64,000 nt of DNA from contig CAVZPO010000022.1 in assembly GCA_963777165.1 (NCBI GenBank), positions 1-64,000 on the forward strand, given 5' to 3'. Origin of the DNA: DYJB01 sp963777165 (GTDB lineage: Bacteria > Chloroflexota > Anaerolineae > Anaerolineales > E44-bin32). Each line of letters opens with the position of its first letter. Position 1 is the stretch's first letter. Of the stretch, positions 8,732-17,653 are shown in pieces. A model generated the notes under the pieces. It was not told the origin of the DNA. It ran no database searches and was given only the letters and a program-made list of their open reading frames with translations. Made by a program: the position numbers and the translations under genes.

Positions 8732-9883
8732 ATGGACTTCGAGCTTTCTCCCGAGCACCGGCAGTGGCGCGCCGCCGTACACGCCTTCTGCGCCGCCGAG
8801 CTTCAGCCGCACGCGGCCGAGTACGACGAGCGGGCTGAGTTCAACGCCGAGGCGGTGCGCAAGATGGCGCCGCTCGGGCTGCTCGGCATGCTGGTTCCCG
8901 AGGAACTTGGCGGGGCGGGGCTCGACATGCTCGGCGTGGCGCTGGCGGTCGAGGAGCTCGGCTGGGCGTGCGGCGGGACGGCCCTCAGCGTCTCAGCGCA
9001 CAACGGCCTCGGCTGCGGTCCGCTGGTGCTGTTTGGAAGCGACGAGCAGAAGCGGCGCTGGCTGCCGGACCTGGCCTCCGGCAAGAACGGTCTGGCGGCG
9101 CTGGGGCTGACCGAGCCGGGAGCAGGATCCGATCTCAACAGCGTGCAGACGCGCGCCGAGCGCGTCGGAAAAGAGTGGGTGATCCGCGGCAGCAAGGCCT
9201 GGATCACGAACGTCAGCGTGGCGTCGCTGGTCGTGACCTTGTGCCGCACGAACCCCGAAGGCGGCTCGCATGCCTTCAGCCTGATCGTCGTCCCGGTGGA
9301 TTCGCCCGGGCTGCACGTCGGCCCGCCGGAGAAGAAGATGGGCGTACGCGCCTCGCCGACGCATGCCATCACCTACGACGGCGTGCGCGTCCCGGTCGAG
9401 AACGTCCTGGGCGAGCCCGGCCAGGGGATGTCGCAGACGCTCAAGGTGCTCGACGGCGGGCGGATCAGCATCGGCGCGCTGTCGGTCGGGCTGGCGCGCG
9501 CGGCGCTCGAGGCCGGCATGCGCTACGCGCAGGAGCGCACGGCCTTCGGCGCCCCCCTGGCCTCGCACCAGGCGATCCAGTGGATGATCGCCGACGCCGC
9601 CACGCAGATCGAGGCGGCGCGGCTTCTGGTGCACCAGGCGGCATGGCTCAAGGACCAGGCTCGACCCTTTACCCTCCAGGCGGCGGAGGCCAAGTTGTAC
9701 GCCTCCGAGATGGCCGAGGTCGTCTGCCGCAATGCGATCCAGATCCTGGGCTCGTACGGATATTCGACCGAGTATCCGGTGGAGCGCATGTACCGCGACG
9801 CACGGCTGATGACCATCGGCGAAGGGACGAGCGAGGTCCAGCGGATGGTCATCGCCCGGCGGATGCTGGCCACGGAGATGTAG
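8732..9883 (+). CDS. Acyl-CoA dehydrogenase
   Basis: FAD-dependent acyl-CoA dehydrogenase of 383 residues, normal for the short/medium/branched-chain class. It introduces an alpha-beta double bond into acyl-CoA and passes electrons to ETF. Visible family landmarks are LTEPGAGSDLNSVQTRAE, the AWITN flavin-contact motif, RTAFGAPLASHQAIQW, and the catalytic Glu in MTIGEGTSEVQRMVIAR. The start at 8732 follows GAGGAAA at 8720-8726. The gene is intact with no frame break. Chain-length preference cannot be read from sequence alone. No ETF, hydratase or other beta-oxidation gene lies immediately beside it. Confidence 0.9.
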   Translation: MDFELSPEHRQWRAAVHAFCAAELQPHAAEYDERAEFNAEAVRKMAPLGLLGMLVPEELGGAGLDMLGVALAVEELGWACGGTALSVSAHNGLGCGPLVLFGSDEQKRRWLPDLASGKNGLAALGLTEPGAGSDLNSVQTRAERVGKEWVIRGSKAWITNVSVASLVVTLCRTNPEGGSHAFSLIVVPVDSPGLHVGPPEKKMGVRASPTHAITYDGVRVPVENVLGEPGQGMSQTLKVLDGGRISIGALSVGLARAALEAGMRYAQERTAFGAPLASHQAIQWMIADAATQIEAARLLVHQAAWLKDQARPFTLQAAEAKLYASEMAEVVCRNAIQILGSYGYSTEYPVERMYRDARLMTIGEGTSEVQRMVIARRMLATEM

Positions 9884-9927
9884 TCGCGCCGTCGGGAAGC
9901 CACCGGCGAGCCGTGCGAGGTCATGCC

Positions 9928-10437
9928 ATGGCAGGGTTGGTCGTCACGCGGATCCTCATCGACGGTGCGATTCTGACGGCGGTGCTTTCGGCGGCGCTGG
10001 TGCTGATGCTGTACTTCAACCCGCGCCTGGCGCTCTCCGACTACCCCGAAGACGTCAAGGCCGTCGTCCCGCCCCGGACGCGGTACGAACTCCGGCTGGG
10101 CATCGCGCTCACCGTCCCAATGCTGATCGTCGCCGTCGGCATCCCGCTCTACTCGGCATGGCTGGTGCGGGCGCAGAGCGGCGGCAGCCTGACCTACGGC
10201 ACGGCGTTCGCCATCTTCCTTGGTGAGTACTTGCTGTTCTCCGCCTTCGACCTGATCGTGCTCGACGTCGGCATGTTCTACACGTGGACGCCGAAGTTCC
10301 TGGTTCTGCAAGGGACCGAGGGCATGCCCGGGTACAAGGACTGGCGACCGCACGTAAAGACGCAGTTGACGACCGGCAACCTGATCGTGGTCGTCGTCTC
10401 GGCGCTGCTGGCGGTGGTGCCGGTGCTGTTGTGGTAG
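9928..10437 (+). CDS. Four-span membrane protein, unknown
   Basis: A 169-residue integral membrane protein with four likely spans (about 5-28, 58-80, 88-112 and 150-168). It has a conserved-looking polar stretch, DVGMFYTWTPKFLVLQGTEG, between spans three and four. The ATG at 9928 is preceded by GAGG at 9917-9920. It lies 44 nt after the acyl-CoA dehydrogenase and may be read through from it. I do not recognise a named family and propose no function. Confidence 0.6.
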   Translation: MAGLVVTRILIDGAILTAVLSAALVLMLYFNPRLALSDYPEDVKAVVPPRTRYELRLGIALTVPMLIVAVGIPLYSAWLVRAQSGGSLTYGTAFAIFLGEYLLFSAFDLIVLDVGMFYTWTPKFLVLQGTEGMPGYKDWRPHVKTQLTTGNLIVVVVSALLAVVPVLLW

Positions 10438-10464
10438 CGGGATTTGATGGGGAGCGATTCCGAG

Positions 10465-10557
10465 CAGCAATTGGCAATTAGCAATTGGCGATTAGCAATT
10501 GGCAATTGGCAACGAGTAGCAAGTAGATGGTAGCTAATTGCTAGTTGCTAGCTGCTA
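10465..10557. repeat. Dispersed AT-rich repeat built on TTGGCAATTAGCAATTGGC
   Basis: An AT-rich tract inside GC-rich DNA, made of slightly varied 9-11-nt steps (CAATTGGCAATTAG, GCTAGTTGCTAG). An 18-nt block at 10465-10482 recurs as its exact reverse complement at 38137-38154, just before tRNA-Lys. It is intergenic, downstream of the gene ending at 10437. Function is unknown; it resembles dispersed intergenic repeats. Confidence 0.7.
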
Positions 10558-10610
10558 GGAACGGTCAGCAACCATGCGATCAATGGAGCGAGTGTTCGGG
10601 AGGTTTACAG

Positions 10611-11300
10611 GTGTTGCCAGGTGCAGAGACCGTACCGGTGTATCTCGAGGTCGGAACTCGGCGAACGTTCGCCGGGGCGATCGACTGGCCGGGGTGGTGC
10701 CGGTCCGGAAAAGACGAGGGAGCGGCGCTCGCCGCGCTCTTCGCCTACGGTTCTCGCTATCAACGCGCGCTGCGCGGCGCCCGGGTCGAGTACCGTCCGC
10801 CGACGAAGGCGTCCGCCTTGCGGGTGGTCGAGCGATTGCCCGGCGACGCCACGACCGATTACGGCGCCCCGGGCGCACACCCTTCGGCCGACGCCGCCCC
10901 CGTCGATCCGGCCGAACTGCGCCGGCTGCTGGCAATCGTCAGGGCCGCCTGGCGGACGTTCGACGCTGCGGTTGAGATGGCGGAAGGGAAAGAGCTGCGC
11001 AAGGGACCGCGCGGCGGGGGCCGGGATGTGCAGGAGATCGTGCGCCACCTGGTCGACGCCGATGGCGGCTATCTGGGGAGGATCGGTGTGAAGCTCGAGA
11101 TCCCCGCCGGCCTCGATCCAGCGGAACGCCTGCGCCTGGCCCGCGCCGCTATCCTTGCCGCGCTTCCGGATGTGGCTGCTGGCAGCGTTCCAGCAACCGG
11201 TCCGCGCGGTGGTGCGCGCTGGACCGCGCGCACCTTTGTCCGCCGCCTGACGTGGCACATCCTCGATCACGCGTGGGAGATCGAGGATCGGGTGGTCTAG
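10611..11300 (+). CDS. DinB-like (DUF664-type) protein
   Basis: About 229 residues. The C-terminal part has the pattern of DinB-like four-helix metal-binding proteins: histidines in VQEIVRHLVDADGGYLGRIG and in RRLTWHILDHAWEIEDR. These families include mycothiol/bacillithiol transferases and stress proteins. The N-terminal about 95 residues (PVYLEVGTRRTFAGAIDWPGW) resemble the accessory domain often fused in high-GC bacteria. The GTG at 10611 is chosen because GGGAGG at 10598-10603 sits 7 nt upstream; the upstream in-frame extension is repeat sequence. Substrate unknown. Confidence 0.68.
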   Translation: MLPGAETVPVYLEVGTRRTFAGAIDWPGWCRSGKDEGAALAALFAYGSRYQRALRGARVEYRPPTKASALRVVERLPGDATTDYGAPGAHPSADAAPVDPAELRRLLAIVRAAWRTFDAAVEMAEGKELRKGPRGGGRDVQEIVRHLVDADGGYLGRIGVKLEIPAGLDPAERLRLARAAILAALPDVAAGSVPATGPRGGARWTARTFVRRLTWHILDHAWEIEDRVV

Positions 11301-11350
11301 TCCCGGCCCGGGTTCCGCGCTGCGAGGCGGCGCGGTCTCGAGGAACAATC

Positions 11351-11373
11351 GGGCCGGAGCAGTGCTCCGGCCC
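11351..11373. terminator. Hairpin between convergent genes
   Basis: Arms 11351-11361 and 11363-11373 are perfectly complementary. It sits between the DinB-like gene (+, ends 11300) and the thioredoxin-like gene (-, ends 11406), the position of a bidirectional terminator. The T-run is short. Confidence 0.6.
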
Positions 11374-11405
11374 TTCGGATCTCCGGCTGCGTTCGGGCAG
11401 CGACT

Positions 11406-11933
11406 CTACGCTCCCGCGCTTTGCAGAGCCGCCTCCAGCTCCTCTCGGCTCACCAGACCAAGCCACTGCCCGAGTTCTTTGCCATTCCCGTCGAGCAGGA
11501 AGATGTGGGGCTGGACCCTGTAGCCAAGTTGGCGCTTGAAGTCGTCATTGCGCGGGTCGTCGATGTCCAGGTAGATGAAGTTGACGTTCTGGCCATATTG
11601 CTGTTCGAGCCCGTGCACGACGGGCGCCAGTCGCTGGCAGGTCGTTCACCAGAAGGCAAAGAACTTGACCAGCGTCGGCTTACCAGATGCCAGGTTCACT
11701 GTCGTCGGGTCGGTCGCTTCTTGCCCGCTGCGCAGCGTCGGGGTCGGCGCCGGTGATGCGCTATCCTGCGTCGCCGGCGGCAGACCGGCGGTACCCTCGA
11801 GGGCGAGGGTGGGTGTTGCGGGCAGGGTCGCCATCGGCAGCGCCTCGGTCGGCGCGGCGGCCGGGCCGCAGGCAGACAAGGGCGCAGTCAGTACGAACAG
11901 GGCCGCGAGTGCAACGGCGATGCGCGTCCTCAC
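11406..11933 (-). CDS. Thioredoxin-like lipoprotein, putative selenoprotein (TGA at first active-site Cys)
   Basis: A 175-residue exported thiol-disulfide protein if the in-frame TGA at 11648-11646 is read as selenocysteine. The signal peptide ends in lipobox LSAC (Cys22), followed by a P/T-rich linker. The thioredoxin fold has LVKFFAFW-U-TTCQRLAPVV, so U96xxC99 replaces CxxC. Downstream come NFIYLDIDD and the cis-Pro strand YRVQPHIFLLDGNG. The frame is continuous on both sides of the TGA, so no frameshift is needed. GTG at 11933 follows a strong AAGGAGG. SECIS-like hairpins follow the TGA. Alternatives are a nonsense mutation or a read error turning TGC/TGT into TGA. Confidence 0.65.
11609..11645 (-). 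promoter_or_regulatory. Candidate SECIS hairpins after TGA 11648-11646
   Basis: Two mutually exclusive folds start just after the TGA. Fold A has an outer stem ACGAC/GTCGT (11645-11641 with 11621-11617) and an inner stem GCCAG/CTGGC around loop CGA. Fold B has stem GCCCGT/ACGGGC (11625-11620 with 11614-11609) around loop CGTGC, 26 nt after the TGA. Bacterial SECIS elements need a G early in a small apical loop at roughly this distance. Fold B fits better. Confidence 0.45.
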
Positions 11934-12017
11934 CAGTTCCTCCTCCTTGAGGCCTTCGCAGGCCGCGGGTATGCTGTGGCGAGGATACCATGCGGGAACC
12001 TTCTGGAGGTTAATGGC

Positions 12018-13638
12018 GTGATTAGTCCTGAATGGGAATGGTGGCGGGACGGCGTGATTTATCACGTCTACCTGCGCTCGTTCGCCGACGGGAACGGCGA
12101 CGGGCTGGGCGACCTGCCCGGGCTGATCGATCGACTTGACTACCTGAACGGCGCGCCCGACAGCCTGGGTGTCGACGCCATCTGGATCTCGCCGTGCTTC
12201 CCCTCCCCCGACCGTGACTTCGGCTACGACGTCGCCGATTACACCGCCATCGATCCGCGCTACGGCAGCCTGGACGATTTCGACCGCTTGATCGCCGAGG
12301 CTCACCGGCGCGGCATCCGCGTCCTGCTCGACCTGGTCTACAACCACACGTCGGACCAGCATCCGTGGTTCGTCGACGCGCGATCCTCGCGCACGAGTGC
12401 GCATCGGGATTGGTACGTCTGGCGTGACGGGCGCCCCGGCGGCGGTCCCCCGAACAACTGGCAGTCGGTCTTCGGCGGGAAGGCCTGGGAATGGGATCCG
12501 GCGACGGGTCAGTACTACTACCACATGTTCCTGCGCCAGCAGCCGGATCTGAACTGGCACAACCCGGAAGTGCGCCGGGCGCTGATGGACGCCACGCGCT
12601 TCTGGCTCGATCGCGGCGTCGATGGGTTCCGCCTGGACGTGTTCAACACCTGGTACGAGCATGCCGGCTACCCCGACAACCCGCCGAAGCTCGGGCTGCG
12701 CGGTTTCGACCGCCAGCACCACATCCACGATGTCGACCAGCCGGAGATGCACCCGGCTTTGGCGGAGCTGCGTGGGCTGCTGGACGCGTATCCCCAGCGC
12801 GCATCGGTCGGCGAGCTGTTCGGCGACGATCCCCAACTTGCCGCATCGTATTGCGGCGACCGCGGCCTGCATATGGTCTTCAATTTCGAATTCACCCATC
12901 GGCGCTGGGACCCGCGGGCCTTCGGCGAGGCGATCGAGCGCGCCGACCGCAGCCTGGCGGGCGCCGGCTGGCCGTGCTACGTGCTCAGCAACCACGACCT
13001 GCCGCGCCACGTCACGCGTTACGGCGGGCGCAACCCGGACGAGGTGGCCCGCGTCGCCGCCGCGCTCTTGCTCACGCAGCGCGGCACGCCGTTCGTCTAC
13101 TACGGCGAGGAGATCGGCTTGCCGGACGTGCCCCTGCGACGCAATCAGATCGTCGACCCGCCCGGCCGGCGCTACTGGCCGTTCTACAAGGGACGCGACC
13201 CGAACCGCGGGCCGATGGCGTGGGATTCCAGCCTCAACGCCGGCTTCACCAGTGGATCCCCGTGGCTCCCGCTCCGGAGTGACCATCGCACGCTGAACGT
13301 CGATGTCCAGCGCCGCGACCCGCGCTCGGTGTGGTCGTTCTACCGCGACCTGCTGCGTTTGCGTCGCGAAACCCCGGCGCTGCGCTGCGGAACGTTCCAG
13401 CGCGTGAGCCGGCCATCCGCGCGATGGCCTGGTCTACCTGCGGAGTGATCCGGGAGGGCAAGCGCTGGTGGCGCTCAACTTCCACGCCACTCCGGTACGC
13501 CTCAAATTCGAACACCCGATTGAGCCATCCGCCTGGTCGCTCGCACTTGCCGCACAACCCGAACGCGCAGCCAGTCTGTCGCCGGATGCAATCGCACTTG
13601 GGGCATTCCAGGCGGCCGTGTTCATCCATTCGGGCTGA
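12018..13638 (+). CDS. GH13 alpha-glucosidase-type enzyme, frameshifted near the end
   Basis: Alpha-amylase-superfamily hydrolase of about 539 residues acting on alpha-glucosides or oligosaccharides. The four GH13 regions are present: I DLVYNHTSD, II DGFRLDVFN (nucleophile Asp), III ASVGELFG (acid/base Glu), IV VLSNHDLPR. QQPDLNWHNPEVR and the IVDPPG loop are typical of exo-acting oligo-1,6-glucosidase/alpha-glucosidases. No signal peptide is seen, so it is probably cytoplasmic. GTG at 12018 is set by GGAGG at 12005. One extra base at 13401-13421 interrupts the C-terminal beta domain, which resumes as RDGLVYLRSDPGGQALVALN and ends at 13638. It is divergent from the thioredoxin-like gene. Confidence 0.88.
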
Positions 13639-13755
13639 GGCGATCCCGGCGCCACCAGCAGCCGAGAATGTGCGGCCGATCTTCCGGCCGAACGCGCCGG
13701 ACGATTGTCGCCCATCGATCCCGCCCGGCATCTTCTGGAATAGAGGGAGTGACGC

Positions 13756-14184
13756 ATGTCGACGCAAATGATCCGACTGCTTATCGCCGGAGCGCTGTTG
13801 CTCCATGGCCTCGGCCACGGTGGCGCGCTCGGCGCGCTGGCATACGTCGGCCGCGGTCGCGACGGCGGGGCATGGCGCCCCGCCCGCACCTGGCTGCTGT
13901 CCTCCCTGCCCCAACGCACGGCGACCATCGTCGCCAGTTCGTTTTGGGTCCTGTCGCTGGTCGGCTTCGTCGCCGCGGCGATGTCGTTCTGGGGCATCCT
14001 GATCCCCGCTGAGGCATGGCGGGCGCTGGCCTTGATCTCGGCCTGCATCTCCGGCCTCGGGATCGTGTTGTTCTTTGGGACCTGGCCGATGTTCAACACC
14101 CTCGCCGCCCTGGCGATGAACGTCGCCGTGCTGGTCACCCAACTGTGGACGCATTGGCCGCCACACGACATGTTCGGCCGTTAG
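13756..14184 (+). CDS. Four-span membrane protein, unknown
   Basis: 142 residues with about four membrane segments (about 5-30, 55-80, 87-107 and 110-132). A His/Gly-rich stretch, LLHGLGHGGALGALAYVGRG, follows the first span. The start at 13756 is supported by GAGGGAG at 13742-13748. It begins about 117 nt after the GH13 stop and may be transcribed separately. I do not recognise the family. Conserved-looking histidines in the first loop could bind a cofactor, but that is speculation. Confidence 0.6.
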   Translation: MSTQMIRLLIAGALLLHGLGHGGALGALAYVGRGRDGGAWRPARTWLLSSLPQRTATIVASSFWVLSLVGFVAAAMSFWGILIPAEAWRALALISACISGLGIVLFFGTWPMFNTLAALAMNVAVLVTQLWTHWPPHDMFGR

Positions 14185-15013
14185 GCAGGCGCGGTCCGCG
14201 CTCGCTGCTCATCAACCGACGCGCCGAGGCCTGTGGCCGCGGACGTTTGAGGCCACCGCCGTCCTCCACGGAAGGGCACGGCATGCCGTGCCCCTACGGT
14301 TCGGTCGCACATCACATTCGTCGATCAGCGACTTACCTCTCTCGCCCCCTCCTTCGGGCTTCCTTCCCGCCGCGGCCCAGAATGACAGGCGGGTCACAGA
14401 CCCGACCCTGCGAAACCCTCGGCTGCCGCCGTCGACACCGCATATGCATCGCGCAATTCGCGAATGGGTGCGGTGTCAGACCGCGGTGCGAGCCGCCCGC
14501 GAGGCTCGATCTTCGCACGACGCCTGTGGCCGTGGCCCTATGACGCCGACGTTGTCATCCACGTAGGGGCACGGCATGCCGTGCCCCTACCGGCCGCTCG
14601 CGCGTCACATTCGTCGCTCCGCCACCCACCTCCTTCGCCCGCGGACTCCAGGTCTCATGCCCTGCACGCCCAAGGACCGGCGGGCGGGTCACGGACCCGA
14701 TCCTACGAAACCCTCGGCTGCCGCCCACACCGCGTATGTCTTGCGGAAATCGCGAATGGGGGGCTGCCAGCCCGCGATGCGGGTTACCCAACAAGCGAGG
14801 TCTCCTTCACGACGCACGTAGCCGCAGCCTTTGGGCTGCGTTCCCGCCGCGGCCGCAAGGGCTCGGGCGGGTCACAGACCCGCCCCTACGAATGCCTCGG
14901 CGACCGCGCCATTCCGCGAAATACCTCTGGAGGGAAGGTAGAATTGCAGGCCAGGTATCGGCGCACGCCGGCCACGCAGCGGCCGAGCACATTTTGTGAC
15001 GGAGGTTTGTGTC
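14185..15013. repeat. Array of dispersed palindromic intergenic repeats
   Basis: No gene is supported. Three related units follow one another. Each ends in a block containing GGCGGGTCACAGACCCG (copies at 14388-14430, 14683-14725 and 14865-14907). The second half of the block, CGAAACCCTCGGCTGCCGCC, is almost unchanged in the first two copies. Two units begin with the palindrome GGGCACGGCATGCCGTGCCC; the copy at 14563-14590 is a perfect 28-nt palindrome, the one at 14274-14293 a 20-nt one. A relative lies at 17370-17625. They look like non-autonomous MITE/BOX-type elements. Confidence 0.75.
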
Positions 15014-15412
15014 ATGAAGAAGCCAGCCCCGGGCCCGACTTCGAAGGCCTCGCAGTTGATCACAGGCTACATCGCATCGCATGACGATTGGAGAGGCACG
15101 ACCCTCGCCCGGCTCCGGGCGGTTATCCGTGAAGCCTCCCCGGAGCTCTCGGAAGAATGGAAATGGGGCAGCCCCGTATGGGCGCACAATGGTCTTGTCT
15201 GCGCGGCGAGCGCGTTCAAAGATCATGTCAAGGTCAACTTCTTCAAGGGCGCCACGATCAAGGATCCGAAACGCACGTTCAATGCCGGCCTCGATGCAAA
15301 GGCCATGCGATCGATTGATTTCCACCAGGGTGACAAGATCGACGCCGCCGCCCTGAAAGCCCTGGTGAAAGCTGCCGTCGCCCAGAACATGCCAACCAAG
15401 GGAGGGAAGTGA
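15014..15412 (+). CDS. DUF1801 / YdhG-like protein
   Basis: 132 residues, full length for the DUF1801 (YdhG, frataxin-like fold) family. The family signature is visible as ELSEEWKWGSPVWAHNGLVCAASAFKDHVKVNFFKGA. These small cytosolic proteins have no firmly established biochemical role. ATG 15014 follows GGAGG at 15001-15005. A second DUF1801-like gene follows 54 nt later on the same strand, suggesting a small operon of paralogues. Confidence 0.8.
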   Translation: MKKPAPGPTSKASQLITGYIASHDDWRGTTLARLRAVIREASPELSEEWKWGSPVWAHNGLVCAASAFKDHVKVNFFKGATIKDPKRTFNAGLDAKAMRSIDFHQGDKIDAAALKALVKAAVAQNMPTKGGK

Positions 15413-15466
15413 TCTCGGTCGAACAAAGGATCAACAATCTGACCTGCGCCTCCCAGGAGGACTCTC

Positions 15467-15889
15467 ATGGCCGAGCTGAAGACGAAACAGACCCAAGGTT
15501 CCGTCGTCAAGTTCCTCTCCTCGATCAAGGATGAAGGCACCCGCAAGGACTGCCTCGCCCTGGCCAGGCTGATGACCCAGGCCACAGGCTCCAAGCCCAA
15601 GATGTGGGGATCTGCCATCGTCGGGTTCGGCTCCTGTCACCTGCGCTACCCCAGCGGCCGGGAACTCGATTGGTTCACCACGGGCTTCTCCCCACGCAAG
15701 CAGAACCTGACGCTTTACGTCATGGGCGGCTTCGCGCAGTACGGAACCCTGCTCGAGAAGCTGGGCAAGCACAGCCTCGGCAAGGGCTGCCTCTACATCA
15801 AGCGCCTGGACGACGTGCACCTTCCGACGCTCAAGAAGCTGATCCAGCAATCGGTCAAGGACGCTCCCAAGGTCCAACAGTACGCCTAG
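15467..15889 (+). CDS. DUF1801-like protein (second copy)
   Basis: 140 residues of the DUF1801 type: RKDCLALARLMTQATGSKPKMWGSAIVGFGSCHLRYPSGRELDWFTTGFS is spread over the expected core, followed by NLTLYVMGGF and a C-terminal CLYIKRLDDVHLPTLKKLI helix. The ribosome site CAGGAGG lies just upstream of 15467. It differs strongly from the neighbour at 15014-15412, so this is an old duplication or two subfamilies rather than a recent tandem copy. Function unknown. Confidence 0.78.
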   Translation: MAELKTKQTQGSVVKFLSSIKDEGTRKDCLALARLMTQATGSKPKMWGSAIVGFGSCHLRYPSGRELDWFTTGFSPRKQNLTLYVMGGFAQYGTLLEKLGKHSLGKGCLYIKRLDDVHLPTLKKLIQQSVKDAPKVQQYA

Positions 15890-16216
15890 GGGTCCGCGGA
15901 TCGGCGCCGCCTGACACGTCGCGGCCGTGGACAAACGCCCCCGCGCAAAGCGCCTCGCCAAGAAAGCACCGCCAACAACGTCCTGCCTACTACGCGGGAC
16001 CTTCGGCGGGGCCCGCGGCGAGATCCTGGAAAGCACATCCGGGACAGCCTTCGGCTGAACCAGCGAGCGCACAGACTTCTTGTCCCAGCAGCCGGCCGGG
16101 CGTAGAGTAGGGAGAAGTTGCCCCCATTCACCGGGCAGCCCGCCTCGAGCCCGAACGGCGTGAGATACGACGCCGAATACGACACGCCAACAAAGAGGCA
16201 AGGAGCTTCTGCTCTC
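15890..16216. other. Intergenic, no gene seen
   Basis: I find no coding pattern with a ribosome site here and no clear terminator or riboswitch. It is the leader region of the M29 aminopeptidase; AAGGAGC at about 16198-16204 lies 12 nt before the ATG at 16217. Confidence 0.5.
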
Positions 16217-17329
16217 ATGACCGATCCACGCATCGAGAAACTTGCCAGGATCCTGGTGCAGTACTCTACGAGAGTGAAAGAAGGCGACCAGGTGATGATT
16301 TGGGGTTTCCCGCTGGAGCCCATTGCGACCCCCCTGATTGCCGAGGTCTTTCGTGAAGTGCTCAAGGCAGGTGGGCATCCACATATCGCTGTTGATCTGG
16401 AGGACATCCGTTACATCTTCCTTACCGAAGCCTCTGAACATCAACTGCAGCAGCCCGACCTTGTTTCCAAGCTGGTTGCCGAGGAGTTCGATGTAGACAT
16501 CCGAATCGGATGTGATTCGAACACTCGCAGTCTGATGGGTGTGAAACCGGAAGCGTGGAGCCTGCGCAATCGTGCCAATGCGGAGGTTAATGAGGCCTGG
16601 TCTCGACGGAGCGCTTCAGGGGCATTGCGCTGGGTCGTGACCCGATTTCCCACGGCTGCCTACGCTCAAGATGCCGGCATGAGCTTGATCGAGTTTAGCG
16701 ACTTCTTCTATCACAGTGTCTATGCCGATTCCGAAGATGCCATCTCACGCTGTGAGCAGATGCAGAAGCACCAGGAAAGGCTGGTCGCGTGGCTTGCGGG
16801 CAAACAGCATGTCCACATCCTGGGAAAGAGTGTGGATCTGGAGATGTCGATCGTGGGCAGGACGTTCATCAGCTGTCACGGACGCGGCAATCTGCCTGAT
16901 GGAGAGATCTTCACCGGCCCCGTTGAGGATTCCGTTAACGGGACGGTTCGGTTCTCCTTCCCATGTCTCTGGTCCGGGGTTGAGGTAGACGGTGTTCAGC
17001 TAGTCTTCGAACGGGGGAAGGTTGTGAGGGCCACCGCTGAGAAGAATGAGGCGTTCTTGCACGAGATGTTGAAGGCAGATGAAGGCGCACAAAGGCTGGG
17101 CGAATTCGGGATCGGCACAAATGACCAGATCAAGCGATTCACCAGGAACATGCTCTTCGATGAGAAAACCGGCGGCACGATCCACCTCGCTCTGGGCAAC
17201 GGCTATTCGGAGAGCGGCTCAGAGAACAGGAGCACCATTCACTGGGACATGCTGTGCGATATGCGGGAAGGGGGTCGGATCCTCGTGGATGGAGAGTTGT
17301 TCTACGACTCGGAAGTCTTCAAGATCTGA
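16217..17329 (+). CDS. M29-family metalloaminopeptidase
   Basis: 370 residues, the standard size of thermophilic aminopeptidase T/AmpS (M29), a cytosolic dimer that removes N-terminal residues using two metal ions. Metal and catalytic residues are visible in order: Glu in GEIFTGPVEDSVNG, Glu in RLGEFGIGTN, His and Tyr in IHLALGNGYSES, and His and Asp in TIHWDMLCDM. The N-terminal domain (IEKLARILVQYSTRVKEGDQ) is also canonical. The gene is intact and stands alone between repeat-bearing intergenic regions. Its GC content looks lower than that of its neighbours, which may mean a different history. Confidence 0.9.
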   Translation: MTDPRIEKLARILVQYSTRVKEGDQVMIWGFPLEPIATPLIAEVFREVLKAGGHPHIAVDLEDIRYIFLTEASEHQLQQPDLVSKLVAEEFDVDIRIGCDSNTRSLMGVKPEAWSLRNRANAEVNEAWSRRSASGALRWVVTRFPTAAYAQDAGMSLIEFSDFFYHSVYADSEDAISRCEQMQKHQERLVAWLAGKQHVHILGKSVDLEMSIVGRTFISCHGRGNLPDGEIFTGPVEDSVNGTVRFSFPCLWSGVEVDGVQLVFERGKVVRATAEKNEAFLHEMLKADEGAQRLGEFGIGTNDQIKRFTRNMLFDEKTGGTIHLALGNGYSESGSENRSTIHWDMLCDMREGGRILVDGELFYDSEVFKI

Positions 17330-17641
17330 GCACTCCCAGGCCATTACCCAAGAGCTGCGTCTGACCCTGCAGGCGGCCGACTTGCGTCGGATTGCGTCCG
17401 CAGCTCCGTGCCCTTACCGTTCGCCCGCGCGCCGGACTCGTCGGTATGCCTTCCATCGCCCTCGCGTGCATTCGCATTTCTCAGGTCATCGATCGGCGGC
17501 AACCGGCCCGCGAAGCGGGTCACGCGCCAAAGTCGGCTTCCCTCAAGACGCCCGTGGCCGCGGCGGTTGGGCTGCGTCCTCGCCGTCCGACCATCGACGG
17601 GCGGTCACAGTCCCGCCTCTGAGGAGTCCCACTCACGGCGC
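17330..17641. repeat. Degenerate copy of the intergenic palindromic repeat
   Basis: No gene. The stretch has the same building blocks as 14185-15013: GCCCGTGGCCGCGGCGGTTG, GGCTGCGTCC and CGGGCGGTCACAGTCCCGCC. The order is the same but the sequence is more degraded. It lies between the M29 gene and the acyltransferase gene. Confidence 0.6.
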
Positions 17642-17647
17642 TATACT
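17642..17647 (+). promoter_or_regulatory. -10 box TATACT directly upstream of a GTG start (leaderless)
   Basis: TATACT ends 6 nt before GTG 17654, so transcription would begin at or near the start codon. No ribosome binding site precedes the gene. This fits leaderless translation. Inference. Confidence 0.4.
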
Positions 17648-17653
17648 TCCGCC

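Noticed and set aside
14185..15013. Repeats at 14.2-15.0 kb as a CRISPR array
   Set aside because: Units are hundreds of bases long, irregularly spaced (295 and 182 nt) and palindromic, with no uniform spacers and no cas genes.
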